The notes below the pieces were generated by a model that saw only the letters and a list, made by a program, of their open reading frames with translations, was not told the DNA's origin and did not search any database. 39,390 nucleotides of DNA from Thermotogota bacterium (GTDB taxonomy: Bacteria > Thermotogota > Thermotogae > Petrotogales > Petrotogaceae), in the NCBI GenBank assembly GCA_029780115.1, contig JAKOZG010000012.1, positions 1-39,390 on the forward strand. The letters are read 5' to 3'. Both the position numbers and the translations under genes were made by a program. Shown piece after piece: positions 24,723 to 32,653 of the stretch (positions within the stretch are counted from its first letter, which is position 1; the number at the start of each line of letters is the position of its first letter).

Positions 24723-26321
24723 ATGCTAGTATCTTTATCAATGAATAACTTTGGCTTATTTAAAAAGGCAAACATTGATTTTAGCGATTCGTTTAACGTT
24801 ATAACAGGAGAATCTGGAACTGGTAAATCGATGTTTTTGAATTCTATAAATATTTTTTTAACAGGAAATGTACCCCAAAATCTAAAAACTACCGAAGGAT
24901 CTGTGTCTATTTATTTCATAGTAAATGATCAAATAAAAGATATTGTACAAGAATACGCACCTATTCAAGAAAACGAATTAATATTTTCTGTAAATTTTAC
25001 CCCAAAAAGAACACTTTTTAGAATCAACGATACTATAGTCCCAAAAGATGTTGTTCAGGAAATTTCCAAGTTTCTTATAGAATTGCATTCTCAGGAATCG
25101 AATATTGCGTTAAGAGATGAGAACTACCAAAACGCTTTGTTTTTCAAAATCTTGAGAGAAAATTTTCCTGAATATTTTGTAACATATGATCTTAAATATC
25201 AAGAATATCTAAGACTGAAAAGAAGGTATGACAATTTACCTTCAAATATAAACGAAGTGTTTAGAAATATCGACTTATTGGATTATCAGATAAAAGAAAT
25301 CGAAGAAGTTAATCCCAAACCATTTGAAGACGATGAACTTTCTGAACGTTTTAAAACTCTAAACAATAAGGAAGAGATTAAAGAAAAAATATATGAGTCG
25401 TTAAACATACTAAAAGACAACGAAGTCCAAAATATGGATATTGATATAGGTACTATAGTATTTAATCTATCAAAAATCTTAGGCTTTGGATTCAAAGACG
25501 AGTATTATATGGCTTTAAGTATACAAGAACAATTGGATGAACTTTACGACATTTTGCAAAGAAAAGCAGATGACTTAGATTTAGATCCACAAGAATTACA
25601 GACTATTTCCGACAGATTAAGCAGAATTATGGAGTTAAAAAGAAAATATGGTCCTACTCTTGAAGACGTACTAGAAAATCTTGAAAAATATAAAAAAGAA
25701 AAATCAGAACTAGAAGAGTTAAAAAAAGATTTTAATGAATTAGAACCAAAGATAAATAAACTAACTCAAGAACTTATGCAAGAAAGTCAAAATATCGTAG
25801 ATAAAGCAAAACCTTTTCTCTTTAACTTAAAAACAAGCATAGAAGATCATTTAGAAGACCTCAATATGGGAAACGCTGAGATAGACTTTAGAATTGAAAA
25901 ATTAAAGGAACCAAAAAAGGAAAGTGCTCATCGAATATGTTTTCTTTTGAAGACCAATCCAAAAAGTGATTTTTTACCACTTTCAGAAATAGCATCAGGT
26001 GGTGAGTTATCAAGAATTATATTAGCTTTAGAAGTTGTTTTAGGGACTAACCATACAATTGACACGATGATATTCGATGAAATTGATTCTGGTGTAGGCC
26101 CAAGAATGGCAGACGTTGTTGGTGAAAAACTCAAGGAGCTATCCAAGAACAAACAGATTATTGTGATAACACATATGCCACAGGTAGCCAATTTAGCTGA
26201 TACACATTTTAAAATTGTAAAATCTGTGAATGAAGATGACATAAATTCAGAAATCATTAAACTAAATCAAGATGAAAAACAAAAAGAAATTAAAGAAATG
26301 TACGGAAGTATCATCTATTGA
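24723..26321 (+). CDS. recN: DNA repair protein RecN
   Basis: This SMC-like ATPase acts early in double-strand break repair. It has Walker A 'GESGTGKSMFLN' near residue 30, the family block 'LIELHSQESN' near residue 120, a long central coiled coil (about 145-375), the signature 'ASGGELSRIILALEVVLG' and Walker B 'MIFDEIDSGVGPRMADVVGEKL', with 'ITHMPQVANLAD' after it. Length (532 aa) is a little shorter than the usual 550-570. I place the start at ATG 24723, where RecN homologues begin; a TTG at 24705 in the same frame has no ribosome site. A HEAT-repeat gene follows with its ribosome site overlapping the recN stop. Confidence 0.93.
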   Translation: MLVSLSMNNFGLFKKANIDFSDSFNVITGESGTGKSMFLNSINIFLTGNVPQNLKTTEGSVSIYFIVNDQIKDIVQEYAPIQENELIFSVNFTPKRTLFRINDTIVPKDVVQEISKFLIELHSQESNIALRDENYQNALFFKILRENFPEYFVTYDLKYQEYLRLKRRYDNLPSNINEVFRNIDLLDYQIKEIEEVNPKPFEDDELSERFKTLNNKEEIKEKIYESLNILKDNEVQNMDIDIGTIVFNLSKILGFGFKDEYYMALSIQEQLDELYDILQRKADDLDLDPQELQTISDRLSRIMELKRKYGPTLEDVLENLEKYKKEKSELEELKKDFNELEPKINKLTQELMQESQNIVDKAKPFLFNLKTSIEDHLEDLNMGNAEIDFRIEKLKEPKKESAHRICFLLKTNPKSDFLPLSEIASGGELSRIILALEVVLGTNHTIDTMIFDEIDSGVGPRMADVVGEKLKELSKNKQIIVITHMPQVANLADTHFKIVKSVNEDDINSEIIKLNQDEKQKEIKEMYGSIIY

Positions 26322-26336
26322 GAGGAAGTGTGTGCC

Positions 26337-26957
26337 TTGTATAGCCGAGATGAAGTGATAATAAGAATTATTGAGGAGAAAGGTATAAAAGCTATACCAA
26401 ACTTGATTGAACTACTTGAGGATGAAAATCCAGAAGTTAGAGAATTGGCATTGGAAGCTTTAAGTATACTTGCACCTGAAGGTAAAGACTATCTTTTAAA
26501 AGAATTCAAAAGAAGATTCCAGATGAATTTGCATGATGATGTTGTATTACTCTATTTAGCTGAGTTGCTTTCTGATTTCAAATGCTTAGAAATAAAAGAA
26601 AACCTTGAAATGATGTTCAATAGGTTCTCTGATGAAAGAGCTTTTCCACTCATTCTAGAAAATTTGTTGAAAGTAACTCAAGATGAAAAATATTTAGACA
26701 TACTAGAGACATATTTAGATTGTGAAGATGTTGACATTGAAGAAATTTGCATAATGGCAGTTACTGAATTACCTTCAAAAAAGTCTATAAATATTTTATT
26801 GGAAAAATATTATAACACAAACAATAATTCACTTCAATTATTAATATTGGACTCTTTAGTAAAAATATTAACTAACGACTTTGACTTGGTGCCATATCTG
26901 AGAGATAAAGACAGCGATATCTACGAAAAGCTAGAATGGCACATTAGAAGCTATTGA
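26337..26957 (+). CDS. HEAT-repeat protein, unknown role
   Basis: This protein of about 207 aa is built of helical repeats. The first is clear: 'AIPNLIELLEDENPEVRELALEALSILA' (PBS-lyase/HEAT type); later units such as 'AFPLILENLLKVTQDEKYLDILETYL' and 'SINILLEKYYN...LQLLILDSLVKIL' follow the same pattern. HEAT solenoids usually serve as protein-binding scaffolds. There is no signal or membrane segment. I favour the TTG at 26337, with GAGGAAG 8-10 bases upstream overlapping the recN stop; a GTG at 26328 is nearer the site. It is co-transcribed with recN, hinting at a link to DNA repair or chromosome upkeep, but nothing in the sequence proves it. Confidence 0.72.
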   Translation: MYSRDEVIIRIIEEKGIKAIPNLIELLEDENPEVRELALEALSILAPEGKDYLLKEFKRRFQMNLHDDVVLLYLAELLSDFKCLEIKENLEMMFNRFSDERAFPLILENLLKVTQDEKYLDILETYLDCEDVDIEEICIMAVTELPSKKSINILLEKYYNTNNNSLQLLILDSLVKILTNDFDLVPYLRDKDSDIYEKLEWHIRSY

Positions 26958-26982
26958 AATTTAATCAATTTTGTGGTATAAT
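26954..26982 (+). promoter_or_regulatory. tmRNA promoter
   Basis: TTGAAA (26954-26959), 17-bp spacer, TATAAT (26977-26982), with TG at 26974-26975 (extended -10). It overlaps the stop of the HEAT gene and would start transcription some 24 bases before the mature tmRNA 5' end. It is among the best promoter matches in the window. Confidence 0.8.
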
Positions 26983-27012
26983 TAGGATGTATAAAAATGT
27001 AGACTGAGATAT

Positions 27013-27372
27013 GGGGACGTTCCGGATTCGACGGGGATAGGTTGGTTTCGGGAAGCGAGCCGAGGCTCTGCAACCTCGAAAAAAAGCAGAAAAAATGAAA
27101 TGCCGAACAACCATTCGCATTAGCTGCTGCCTAATTTAGCGCACAGCTCGTCTCTCCCCAAGTTTAAGAAGCCTTTCTTGGGGAAAGAGGCGTCAGAAAA
27201 AGGTTTCGCTTTTTGAGTCTAGTGCTCGGACTCAAAAAGTAACGAATGAGCACTAGGGTATTGAGACTCTGTCCGCAAAGTCTCAATATCTGAAATGCGA
27301 TTGCGGACTGCGCTCGGAGAAGCCGAGGTCACCTATCTTCGGACGCGGGTTCGACTCCCGCCGTCTCCACCA
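27013..27372 (+). ncRNA. ssrA: tmRNA (SsrA)
   Basis: Transfer-messenger RNA, 360 nt, rescues stalled ribosomes. The 5' end GGGGACGTTCCGGATTCGAC and the 3' end GGTTCGACTCCCGCCGTCTCCACCA are the universal tRNA-like ends. GGGGACG (27013-27019) pairs with CGTCTCC (27362-27368) as acceptor stem, and the CCA is encoded. The tag frame reads (N)AEQPFALAAA, codons about 27102-27131, then TAA at 27132; the exact resume codon is uncertain because a TGA lies just upstream in this frame. Several pseudoknot helices can be seen, for example GAGACTCTG...GTCTC. It replaces the need for any tRNA call here. Confidence 0.96.
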
Positions 27373-27430
27373 TTTATTTCTTCAATTCCAATAAAAAATA
27401 ATCCAGAAAGTTAACCGAGGAAAAGTAAGA

Positions 27431-27462
27431 AAGGCGCTATTTTAGCGCCTTTTTTATTTTTT
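27431..27462 (+). terminator. Intrinsic terminator after tmRNA
   Basis: AAGGCGCT (27431-27438) pairs with AGCGCCTT (27444-27451), loop ATTTT, followed by TTTTTATTTTTTAG. It lies 58 bases past the tmRNA 3' end. Confidence 0.9.
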
Positions 27463-27569
27463 AGGTTATTTTTGCTTGTATTAATAAAAATACAATCTGC
27501 CTGCTGAACTTATGAAACGTTCACAAATTCAAACTTTAAATTTACAAATTTTTTATATTTTTCCATTTT

Positions 27570-27598
27570 TTGTCACTATTTATATAGTACAATATAAT
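27570..27598 (+). promoter_or_regulatory. Promoter of the MATE transporter gene
   Basis: TTGTCA (27570-27575), a 17-bp spacer and TATAAT (27593-27598). It gives a leader of about 40 bases before the TTG start at 27648. Confidence 0.7.
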
Positions 27599-27647
27599 TA
27601 GTGATCCTAATTAATTAAACTATTTTGAAGAGGAGAAGGAAGATCAG

Positions 27648-29060
27648 TTGAAGAACGATAAGTTACAAAGTGAAGAAAAAGCCACAAAGTTATCCCTTTC
27701 AAATCCTTTGTTAAAGGAGTCTTTAAGGATTGCAGGTCCAGCTTTTGTAGAACTAGTTTTGTCTACCCTTTTTGGAATGGTAGACATGATGATGGTAGGA
27801 AGAGTAGGACCAAGTGCTATAGCAGCTGTAGGTTTAACTAACCAACCTTTCAACCTTTTAATAGCAGTTTTTGCTGCTCTAAATGTTGGAACTACGGCTT
27901 TAGTAGCTTGGAATATAGGATCCCATAATATAAGAGACGCGCAAGAAGTAACTAGACAGTCATTGAAAATGGGCTTGATTCTAGGAATTATTTTTAGTAT
28001 ATTGGGAGTAATTGCTGCACCTGCAGTAATTACTTTTATGGGAGCTCAAGAAGACACTTTCCCGCTTGCTACTCAATATTTTCAGATCGTTGGAGCTGGC
28101 TTGATATTCTTAGTACTAAACATGGTTATTACTGCAGCTTTAAGGGGTGCTGGTGAAACAAAAATCCCTATGTTCTACAATTTAGGAGCAAACTTGTTTA
28201 ACGTATTTGGAAACTATGTACTAATATATGGTAAACTAGGGTTTCCAAAGTTAGGTGTAGCGGGTGCTGCTATTTCTACAGTAGTGTCCCGGTTACTTGC
28301 TTGTCTCACCGCTTTTTATGTTCTTTATTTTTCTAAAAGAAGTATGTTAGCATTAAAATATTCCGAGGTTAAAGAAAGTAGAGGGTTAGACGCCAGTATT
28401 ATAAAAAGAATTTTTGCTATAGGTATACCATCTGCAGTTGAACAGTTTGTGATACAAAGTGGATTAATGTTTTTTGGAAGAATTGTTGCTGGATTAGGTA
28501 CCTCTGTGTATGCAGCTCACCAAATTGGTTTAAATATCAACGGATTAACTTTTTCACCTAGTCAAGCTTTCGGTGTTGCTTCAACAACACTAGTAGGACA
28601 AAGTTTGGGTGCCAATGATCCTAAAAAAGCTGAACAATACGCTAATATTATTCATAAAGTCGGATTAATAGTTGCGTGCGGTGTTGGTCTTGGTTTTATA
28701 TTATTTTCACATCCAATCGCCAGGTTATATACAGATGATTTGGTTGTCGCAGCTATGGCAGGAACCGTATTAAAAATTATGGCTCTAGCACAACCGGGGC
28801 AATCTACCCAATTAATATTGTCAGGTGCTTTAAGAGGAGCTGGAGATACAACATTTCCTTTAATTGCATCTCTTGTTGGTATTTGGGGTGTGCGAGTTGT
28901 ATTATCTCACATCTTCGTAAGAAATCTTGGTTGGGGACTCGTCGGAGCATGGATGGCTATGGTTATAGATCAGTATACACGTTCTTTAATAGTGTTTTTA
29001 CGCTTCCGATCGGATAAGTGGAAATATAAAAGGGCTTTGACCGTAAGGCAAGAAGAATAG
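27648..29060 (+). CDS. MATE family efflux transporter
   Basis: This is a multidrug/toxin extrusion antiporter that expels cationic drugs or dyes using a Na+ or H+ gradient. It shows twelve hydrophobic segments in two homologous MatE halves, with family blocks 'AGPAFVELVLSTLFGMVDMMMVG' near residues 30-52, 'VTAALRGAGETKIPMFYNL' near 161-180, 'GIPSAVEQFVIQSGLMFF' near 258-275 and 'LSGALRGAGDTTFPLIASL' near 390-410. Length 470 aa is usual. The TTG start at 27648 follows AGGAGAAGGAAG. The N-terminal 25 residues are polar and Lys/Glu-rich. Single gene with its own promoter. Confidence 0.92.
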   Translation: MKNDKLQSEEKATKLSLSNPLLKESLRIAGPAFVELVLSTLFGMVDMMMVGRVGPSAIAAVGLTNQPFNLLIAVFAALNVGTTALVAWNIGSHNIRDAQEVTRQSLKMGLILGIIFSILGVIAAPAVITFMGAQEDTFPLATQYFQIVGAGLIFLVLNMVITAALRGAGETKIPMFYNLGANLFNVFGNYVLIYGKLGFPKLGVAGAAISTVVSRLLACLTAFYVLYFSKRSMLALKYSEVKESRGLDASIIKRIFAIGIPSAVEQFVIQSGLMFFGRIVAGLGTSVYAAHQIGLNINGLTFSPSQAFGVASTTLVGQSLGANDPKKAEQYANIIHKVGLIVACGVGLGFILFSHPIARLYTDDLVVAAMAGTVLKIMALAQPGQSTQLILSGALRGAGDTTFPLIASLVGIWGVRVVLSHIFVRNLGWGLVGAWMAMVIDQYTRSLIVFLRFRSDKWKYKRALTVRQEE

Positions 29061-29107
29061 GAATATTTTCATAATGTTTGCTTATTTGCTAGCTAATCGA
29101 TAAAGAA

Positions 29108-29137
29108 TTGTAAAGTAAGTTACTACTTTTGTATAGA
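29108..29137 (+). promoter_or_regulatory. Probable promoter of the small-protein/ABC-like unit
   Basis: TTGTAA (29108-29113), 18-bp spacer, TATAGA (29132-29137). It would yield a leader of about 70 bases containing the hairpin at 29174-29210. Confidence 0.45.
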
Positions 29138-29173
29138 AAAAAGTGTATGATTATTTTAGATTGAGGTTGTGTA

Positions 29174-29210
29174 CCACCATAATTTTATTCTTTTCAGAAT
29201 AAGGCGGTGG
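29174..29210 (+). promoter_or_regulatory. Hairpin masking the ribosome binding site of the 58-aa gene
   Basis: CCACC (29174-29178) pairs with GGTGG (29206-29210) and TTATTC (29185-29190) with GAATAA (29197-29202), loop TTTTCA. The ribosome binding site AAGGCGGTGG (29201-29210) thus lies in the 3' arms, so folding would hide it until melted by heat, a ligand or a protein. It lies 4 bases before the ATG. Confidence 0.5.
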
Positions 29211-29214
29211 AATA

Positions 29215-29391
29215 ATGAGAGGCAAAAGAGAGAAGAAACTTCATCAAGAAATTAATTTAAAACTTTGTTCGCAAATTGATTTTATTAGACTTATTAAAAA
29301 TGCAAATGATCATAAAAGTTTGGAAGAATTAGTCTTAAAAAAAGAGGATTTACTGTTAAATAATTTTAGTAAAAAAACGGATTCATATTAA
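29215..29391 (+). CDS. Small protein, 58 aa, unknown
   Basis: This is a short open frame starting MRGKREKKLHQEINLKLCSQ and ending at TAA 29389-29391. The N-terminus is strongly basic; the rest is predicted helical with 'SLEELVLKKEDLLLNNF'. There is no membrane segment or recognisable motif apart from a single Cys. It has a strong AAGGCGGTGG ribosome site with correct spacing, and its stop lies 10 bases before the degenerate ABC-type ATPase gene, so the two form one transcript. Those points make it a likely real gene despite its size. I do not recognise its function. Confidence 0.6.
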   Translation: MRGKREKKLHQEINLKLCSQIDFIRLIKNANDHKSLEELVLKKEDLLLNNFSKKTDSY

Positions 29392-29401
29392 AGGTAGAAA
29401 T

Positions 29402-30130
29402 ATGGATAAAGTTCCAGTAATAAAAATTGAAAATTTTTCACTAGAAATAAATAATAAAAAACTATTGAAAAACATAAACCTAGAAATTGCACAAAATGAA
29501 ATTTTTTTAATCTATGGCCCCCGCAACTCTGGGAAGTCTCTGTTATTAAGATCAATAGTTGATCTTAATAACGAGCTTTTCAGGAATATTAGAAATAGCG
29601 GGGCAATTTTATTTCAAGGCGAAAGTATAGAAAATCTTGAAGGACAATATCTTCGTTCGCAGATTTCTTATTGTGAACCTACATTTATAGAAAATATTAA
29701 CTTTTTAACGTTGAGCGAAATCTTAAATCTTGCTTTAGGTTTAAAAGCTTCAGACATCACAAAAGAACAGTTTATTATCTTAGAAAGACTTAATTTGTCA
29801 CATATTTTTGCTGATATAAATACTCTAAAATTATACGAACATTTTGATAAATGGACAATAGGAGATAAAATTTCATTCATAATTTTCTTAAATATTGCTA
29901 GGAACCCTCAAGTTTTTATTTTTGACTCAATTCTTGATCACTTGGATGACTTTTTACTTAACGATATCAAAGAATTTCTTTACGAAACAAAAAAGGACAA
30001 AACTCTTATTATTTCTACCCGGAACATCAGATTATTTTCAGATATTGCTGAAAAAATTGGGTTTATAGTAGATGGAGAACTTTTATTTACAGGTAAAATC
30101 CAAGATTTCATGTTAAGCTTTCCAGGATAA
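29402..30130 (+). CDS. Degenerate ABC-type ATPase, no partner permease
   Basis: The fold is that of an ABC ATPase of about 242 aa. Walker A is intact ('GPRNSGKS', residues 39-46) and the N-terminal aromatic strand is present. Nearly all other catalytic motifs are lost: the Q-loop position reads 'SYCEPTF' (Glu at about 92), the LSGGQ signature is 'WTIGDK' (151-156), Walker B 'VFIFDS' (171-176) has Ser in place of the catalytic Glu, and the switch His region is 'ISTRN' (205-209). It probably binds nucleotide but should hydrolyse it poorly, as a regulatory or structural half-site. No permease or binding protein is adjacent; the 58-aa gene just upstream is the only partner in sight. AAAGGTAG precedes ATG. 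Confidence 0.75.
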   Translation: MDKVPVIKIENFSLEINNKKLLKNINLEIAQNEIFLIYGPRNSGKSLLLRSIVDLNNELFRNIRNSGAILFQGESIENLEGQYLRSQISYCEPTFIENINFLTLSEILNLALGLKASDITKEQFIILERLNLSHIFADINTLKLYEHFDKWTIGDKISFIIFLNIARNPQVFIFDSILDHLDDFLLNDIKEFLYETKKDKTLIISTRNIRLFSDIAEKIGFIVDGELLFTGKIQDFMLSFPG

Positions 30131-30156
30131 GCTCTTTCATTCAACAAATGCTTCGA

Positions 30157-31380
30157 TTAATCTTTATTGTTGTATATGCTTATTATATTATCTTTGACTT
30201 CTACTACATAATTTTTTGTTTTGTAAATTTCTTTTGGAGAATAATCAGGCAAATCTAGAAACATATTGTAAACATTTCCTTCTTTGTATATGCCACCTGT
30301 GAAATCGATCTTGTAGCTGTTTAAACCAAAAGTTGTAACTTGAATATAATTTGAAGTCAAGACAATAGATAAAGGTGCTCTTCCTAAATCTTTATTCAAC
30401 GTTTTATTCCCTAAAGTAAAAAAATGACCAGAACTTGAAATCAAATAAACCGTTTTGTCCTTTTCATAAGCAAAAACAATTTCTCCGTCTATATAGTAAG
30501 TTTTACTTTTTTCTTCCATATCCCCATAATCACAATAAAATCTAGATTTTATTATTACAGGCTCATCTTTTATTGGCACCCAAATAGAAAGAGGAGTGCC
30601 ATAAAAATAAATGCCGCTTTCTAATTCAAAAACTTTTTTTATCTTAGTTCCAACACTTTTGTATAGATCTTGCTTTTGAAGATATACTGTATACAATCGT
30701 TCATTAAAATTAGTTAAATCTAATTCTACTTTTTCAAAACCATATTCTATAACTATCTTTGATGGGGGAACTGTAATTTTTACCGGCAACTCAACATCTA
30801 CCCCATTGATTTTAGCCGACTTTGAACCAGTTATTTCTAAATCTATCCACCTAGTAGGAACAGTCACTATGAATTCACCTAATGGCGGTGTAAACTCATG
30901 AGCGTAAATAATATCATCTACTAAAAGATCTACCGTTATTTTCTTATCCCATGGTAAAAAAGCGTTAGTTTGGGTACCTTCAGAAGTTATAATTAAAGAA
31001 TTATCTGCAATAACAAAAATACTTTTTTGATATTCGTTGAGGAGATTTTGAATGACACGCTCTATATTATCAAAAGAAGTCGATGCTATTTGTCCAAGAT
31101 ATTCTATATTAAAAAATCCTTCTTCATACCCTATTTTCAAGATTGGGTAGTTAGGATCAGGTGGAATAGATACATCTGCATACTTGTATACAATATAAAA
31201 AATATCGCCAAAAAAAGTAGCTGGACCATTATATATAAGCCCAACCTTTGTTAGCGCCATTGTTAAACAACTTACTAAAATAACGCAGAATAAAAGTACA
31301 ATCCTTGAGCAGGAGCGGAACCTGGAGCTAAAGATCGTTGCCTTGCCTCCAGTATAATTTTTATTCTTTCTGGTTCCCAT
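30157..31380 (-). CDS. Exported hypothetical protein with beta-rich repeats
   Basis: A protein of up to 407 aa that I do not recognise. A hydrophobic signal-like stretch lies near residues 25-43 ([19 protein letters not shown]), followed by a long beta-rich region with PEGA-like pieces ('[26 protein letters not shown]', '[25 protein letters not shown]'), suggesting an envelope or surface protein. The start is unsettled. ATG 31380 overlaps the end of truA by 106 bases and gives a 27-residue basic leader before the hydrophobic stretch. ATG 31260 avoids the overlap but has no ribosome site and loses the signal. I prefer 31380, which has AGGG about 9 bases upstream. It is the last gene of the truA-containing minus-strand operon. 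Confidence 0.7.
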   Translation of the reverse strand: MGTRKNKNYTGGKATIFSSRFRSCSRIVLLFCVILVSCLTMALTKVGLIYNGPATFFGDIFYIVYKYADVSIPPDPNYPILKIGYEEGFFNIEYLGQIASTSFDNIERVIQNLLNEYQKSIFVIADNSLIITSEGTQTNAFLPWDKKITVDLLVDDIIYAHEFTPPLGEFIVTVPTRWIDLEITGSKSAKINGVDVELPVKITVPPSKIVIEYGFEKVELDLTNFNERLYTVYLQKQDLYKSVGTKIKKVFELESGIYFYGTPLSIWVPIKDEPVIIKSRFYCDYGDMEEKSKTYYIDGEIVFAYEKDKTVYLISSSGHFFTLGNKTLNKDLGRAPLSIVLTSNYIQVTTFGLNSYKIDFTGGIYKEGNVYNMFLDLPDYSPKEIYKTKNYVVEVKDNIISIYNNKD

Positions 31381-32012
31381 GTACCTGTCCCTACCTTCAC
31401 TAATGCACTAACCATATTTCTGATCATTCTTCTTAGGAATGATTTCCCTTCAATTCTAATACAAATGAAATTTTTCCTATAATTTAGTATTCTTACCCTA
31501 TAAACTGTTCTTATAGGATTTCGTTCGTCGTTGCCTGCTCTGAAAGTTGTAAAATCATGTTCTCCTTCAAAATATCTTGCTGCTTCTCTCATCTTTTTTA
31601 TATCCAAAGCAAACGGCACCCACCATACCCTGTTTCTTAAAAAGATATCGGGTTCTTTATCCACGTATATTAAATAAAAGTATATTCTTTTAGTAGCTTG
31701 TGCTCTTGGATTAAAATTGGCTTCCACTTGTTTTATTTCTCTCACATAAATATCTTCAGGAAGCATAGCGTTTAAGGCATCTTTGACATTTTTTTCGGTC
31801 ATATTATCATTTGGTACATAAAATGAAACAACTTGACCAATGGCATGTACTCCAGTATCTGTTCTACCGCAGCCATAAGTTGGTATCTTCTCCTTAAAGA
31901 TTATTTCTAAAGATTTTTCCAACTCATCCTGAACTGTTCTAACTCCACATTGACTCTGATAACCAAAAAAATTGGTTCCGTCGTATGCGATCGTTGCTGC
32001 AACCCATCTCAC
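31275..32012 (-). CDS. truA: tRNA pseudouridine synthase A
   Basis: This enzyme makes pseudouridine at tRNA positions 38-40 of the anticodon arm. The catalytic Asp is in '[19 protein letters not shown]' and the opening is '[21 protein letters not shown]'. Other TruA blocks are '[37 protein letters not shown]', '[19 protein letters not shown]' and '[23 protein letters not shown]' (in parts). I set the start at GTG 32012, with AGGAGG 7 bases upstream; a TTG at 32036 lies before that site. With this start the gene is about 245 aa, the usual size, and no longer overlaps the upstream gene. Confidence 0.94.
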   Translation of the reverse strand: MRWVAATIAYDGTNFFGYQSQCGVRTVQDELEKSLEIIFKEKIPTYGCGRTDTGVHAIGQVVSFYVPNDNMTEKNVKDALNAMLPEDIYVREIKQVEANFNPRAQATKRIYFYLIYVDKEPDIFLRNRVWWVPFALDIKKMREAARYFEGEHDFTTFRAGNDERNPIRTVYRVRILNYRKNFICIRIEGKSFLRRMIRNMVSALVKVGTGTWEPERIKIILEARQRSLAPGSAPAQGLYFYSALF

Positions 32013-32032
32013 AAATTTTCCTCCTAAAAAAA

Positions 32033-32626
32033 TCAAAGTGTTTTTTGCATAATTCCTGTTTCAAGAATTTTATAAGTGATTTGAGATTCATATTTTTTTA
32101 ATAAATCGATGTTTTTTCTAAATAAACCTTCATAAATCCGTATTAAATACAAATTAACGAATTTGGTAACTCGCTGAGCTATTAAATCTTGCTGATCAAA
32201 AGAGACGTCCATAACTATTTTTTCTAGCCAAAAATCATAGCTATTTAAAATGTTGTTTTCAACGATAAGATCATTAAAAGAGGCTATGACTTTTCTTAAT
32301 CCAATAAATTTTGATATTATTTCAACAAAATCACCATATAACTCTCTTACCATATCAGAAATATCATCGGTATATATTGCTTTTAGCGGTCCTTTCCCAC
32401 GAGAACCAATCTTCAAATACCTAACAATTCCAGAGAGATCATTATTGTCTTCTTCTACCAAAAAATACCCAATGTAATCGTAGTCTGTTTTTTTGTTTTT
32501 ATTATTGTTCTTAAGAGTTTTAATAGAATTATCATTGATAACTAAAATATTAGGCTCTTGATAACTAACATCCTTCACTTCCACAAAATCTCCATCTTGT
32601 GAAAATAAGAGATAATGAAACTCCAT
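32033..32626 (-). CDS. Hypothetical cytosolic protein, about 197 aa
   Basis: I do not recognise a family. The protein starts [24 protein letters not shown], has a beta-rich first third with an Asn/Lys-rich linker (NNNKNKKT near residue 43), then a helical remainder ('[32 protein letters not shown]'). There is no signal peptide or membrane segment. I chose ATG 32626, with AGGGGTGG 5 bases upstream; an in-frame GTG at 32635 lies inside that site. It sits between a phosphohexomutase and truA in the same direction with about 20-base gaps, so it is probably co-transcribed, but this gives little hint of its role. Confidence 0.65.
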   Translation of the reverse strand: MEFHYLLFSQDGDFVEVKDVSYQEPNILVINDNSIKTLKNNNKNKKTDYDYIGYFLVEEDNNDLSGIVRYLKIGSRGKGPLKAIYTDDISDMVRELYGDFVEIISKFIGLRKVIASFNDLIVENNILNSYDFWLEKIVMDVSFDQQDLIAQRVTKFVNLYLIRIYEGLFRKNIDLLKKYESQITYKILETGIMQKTL

Positions 32627-32653
32627 AACAACCACCCCTAACTTTTTTAACTA

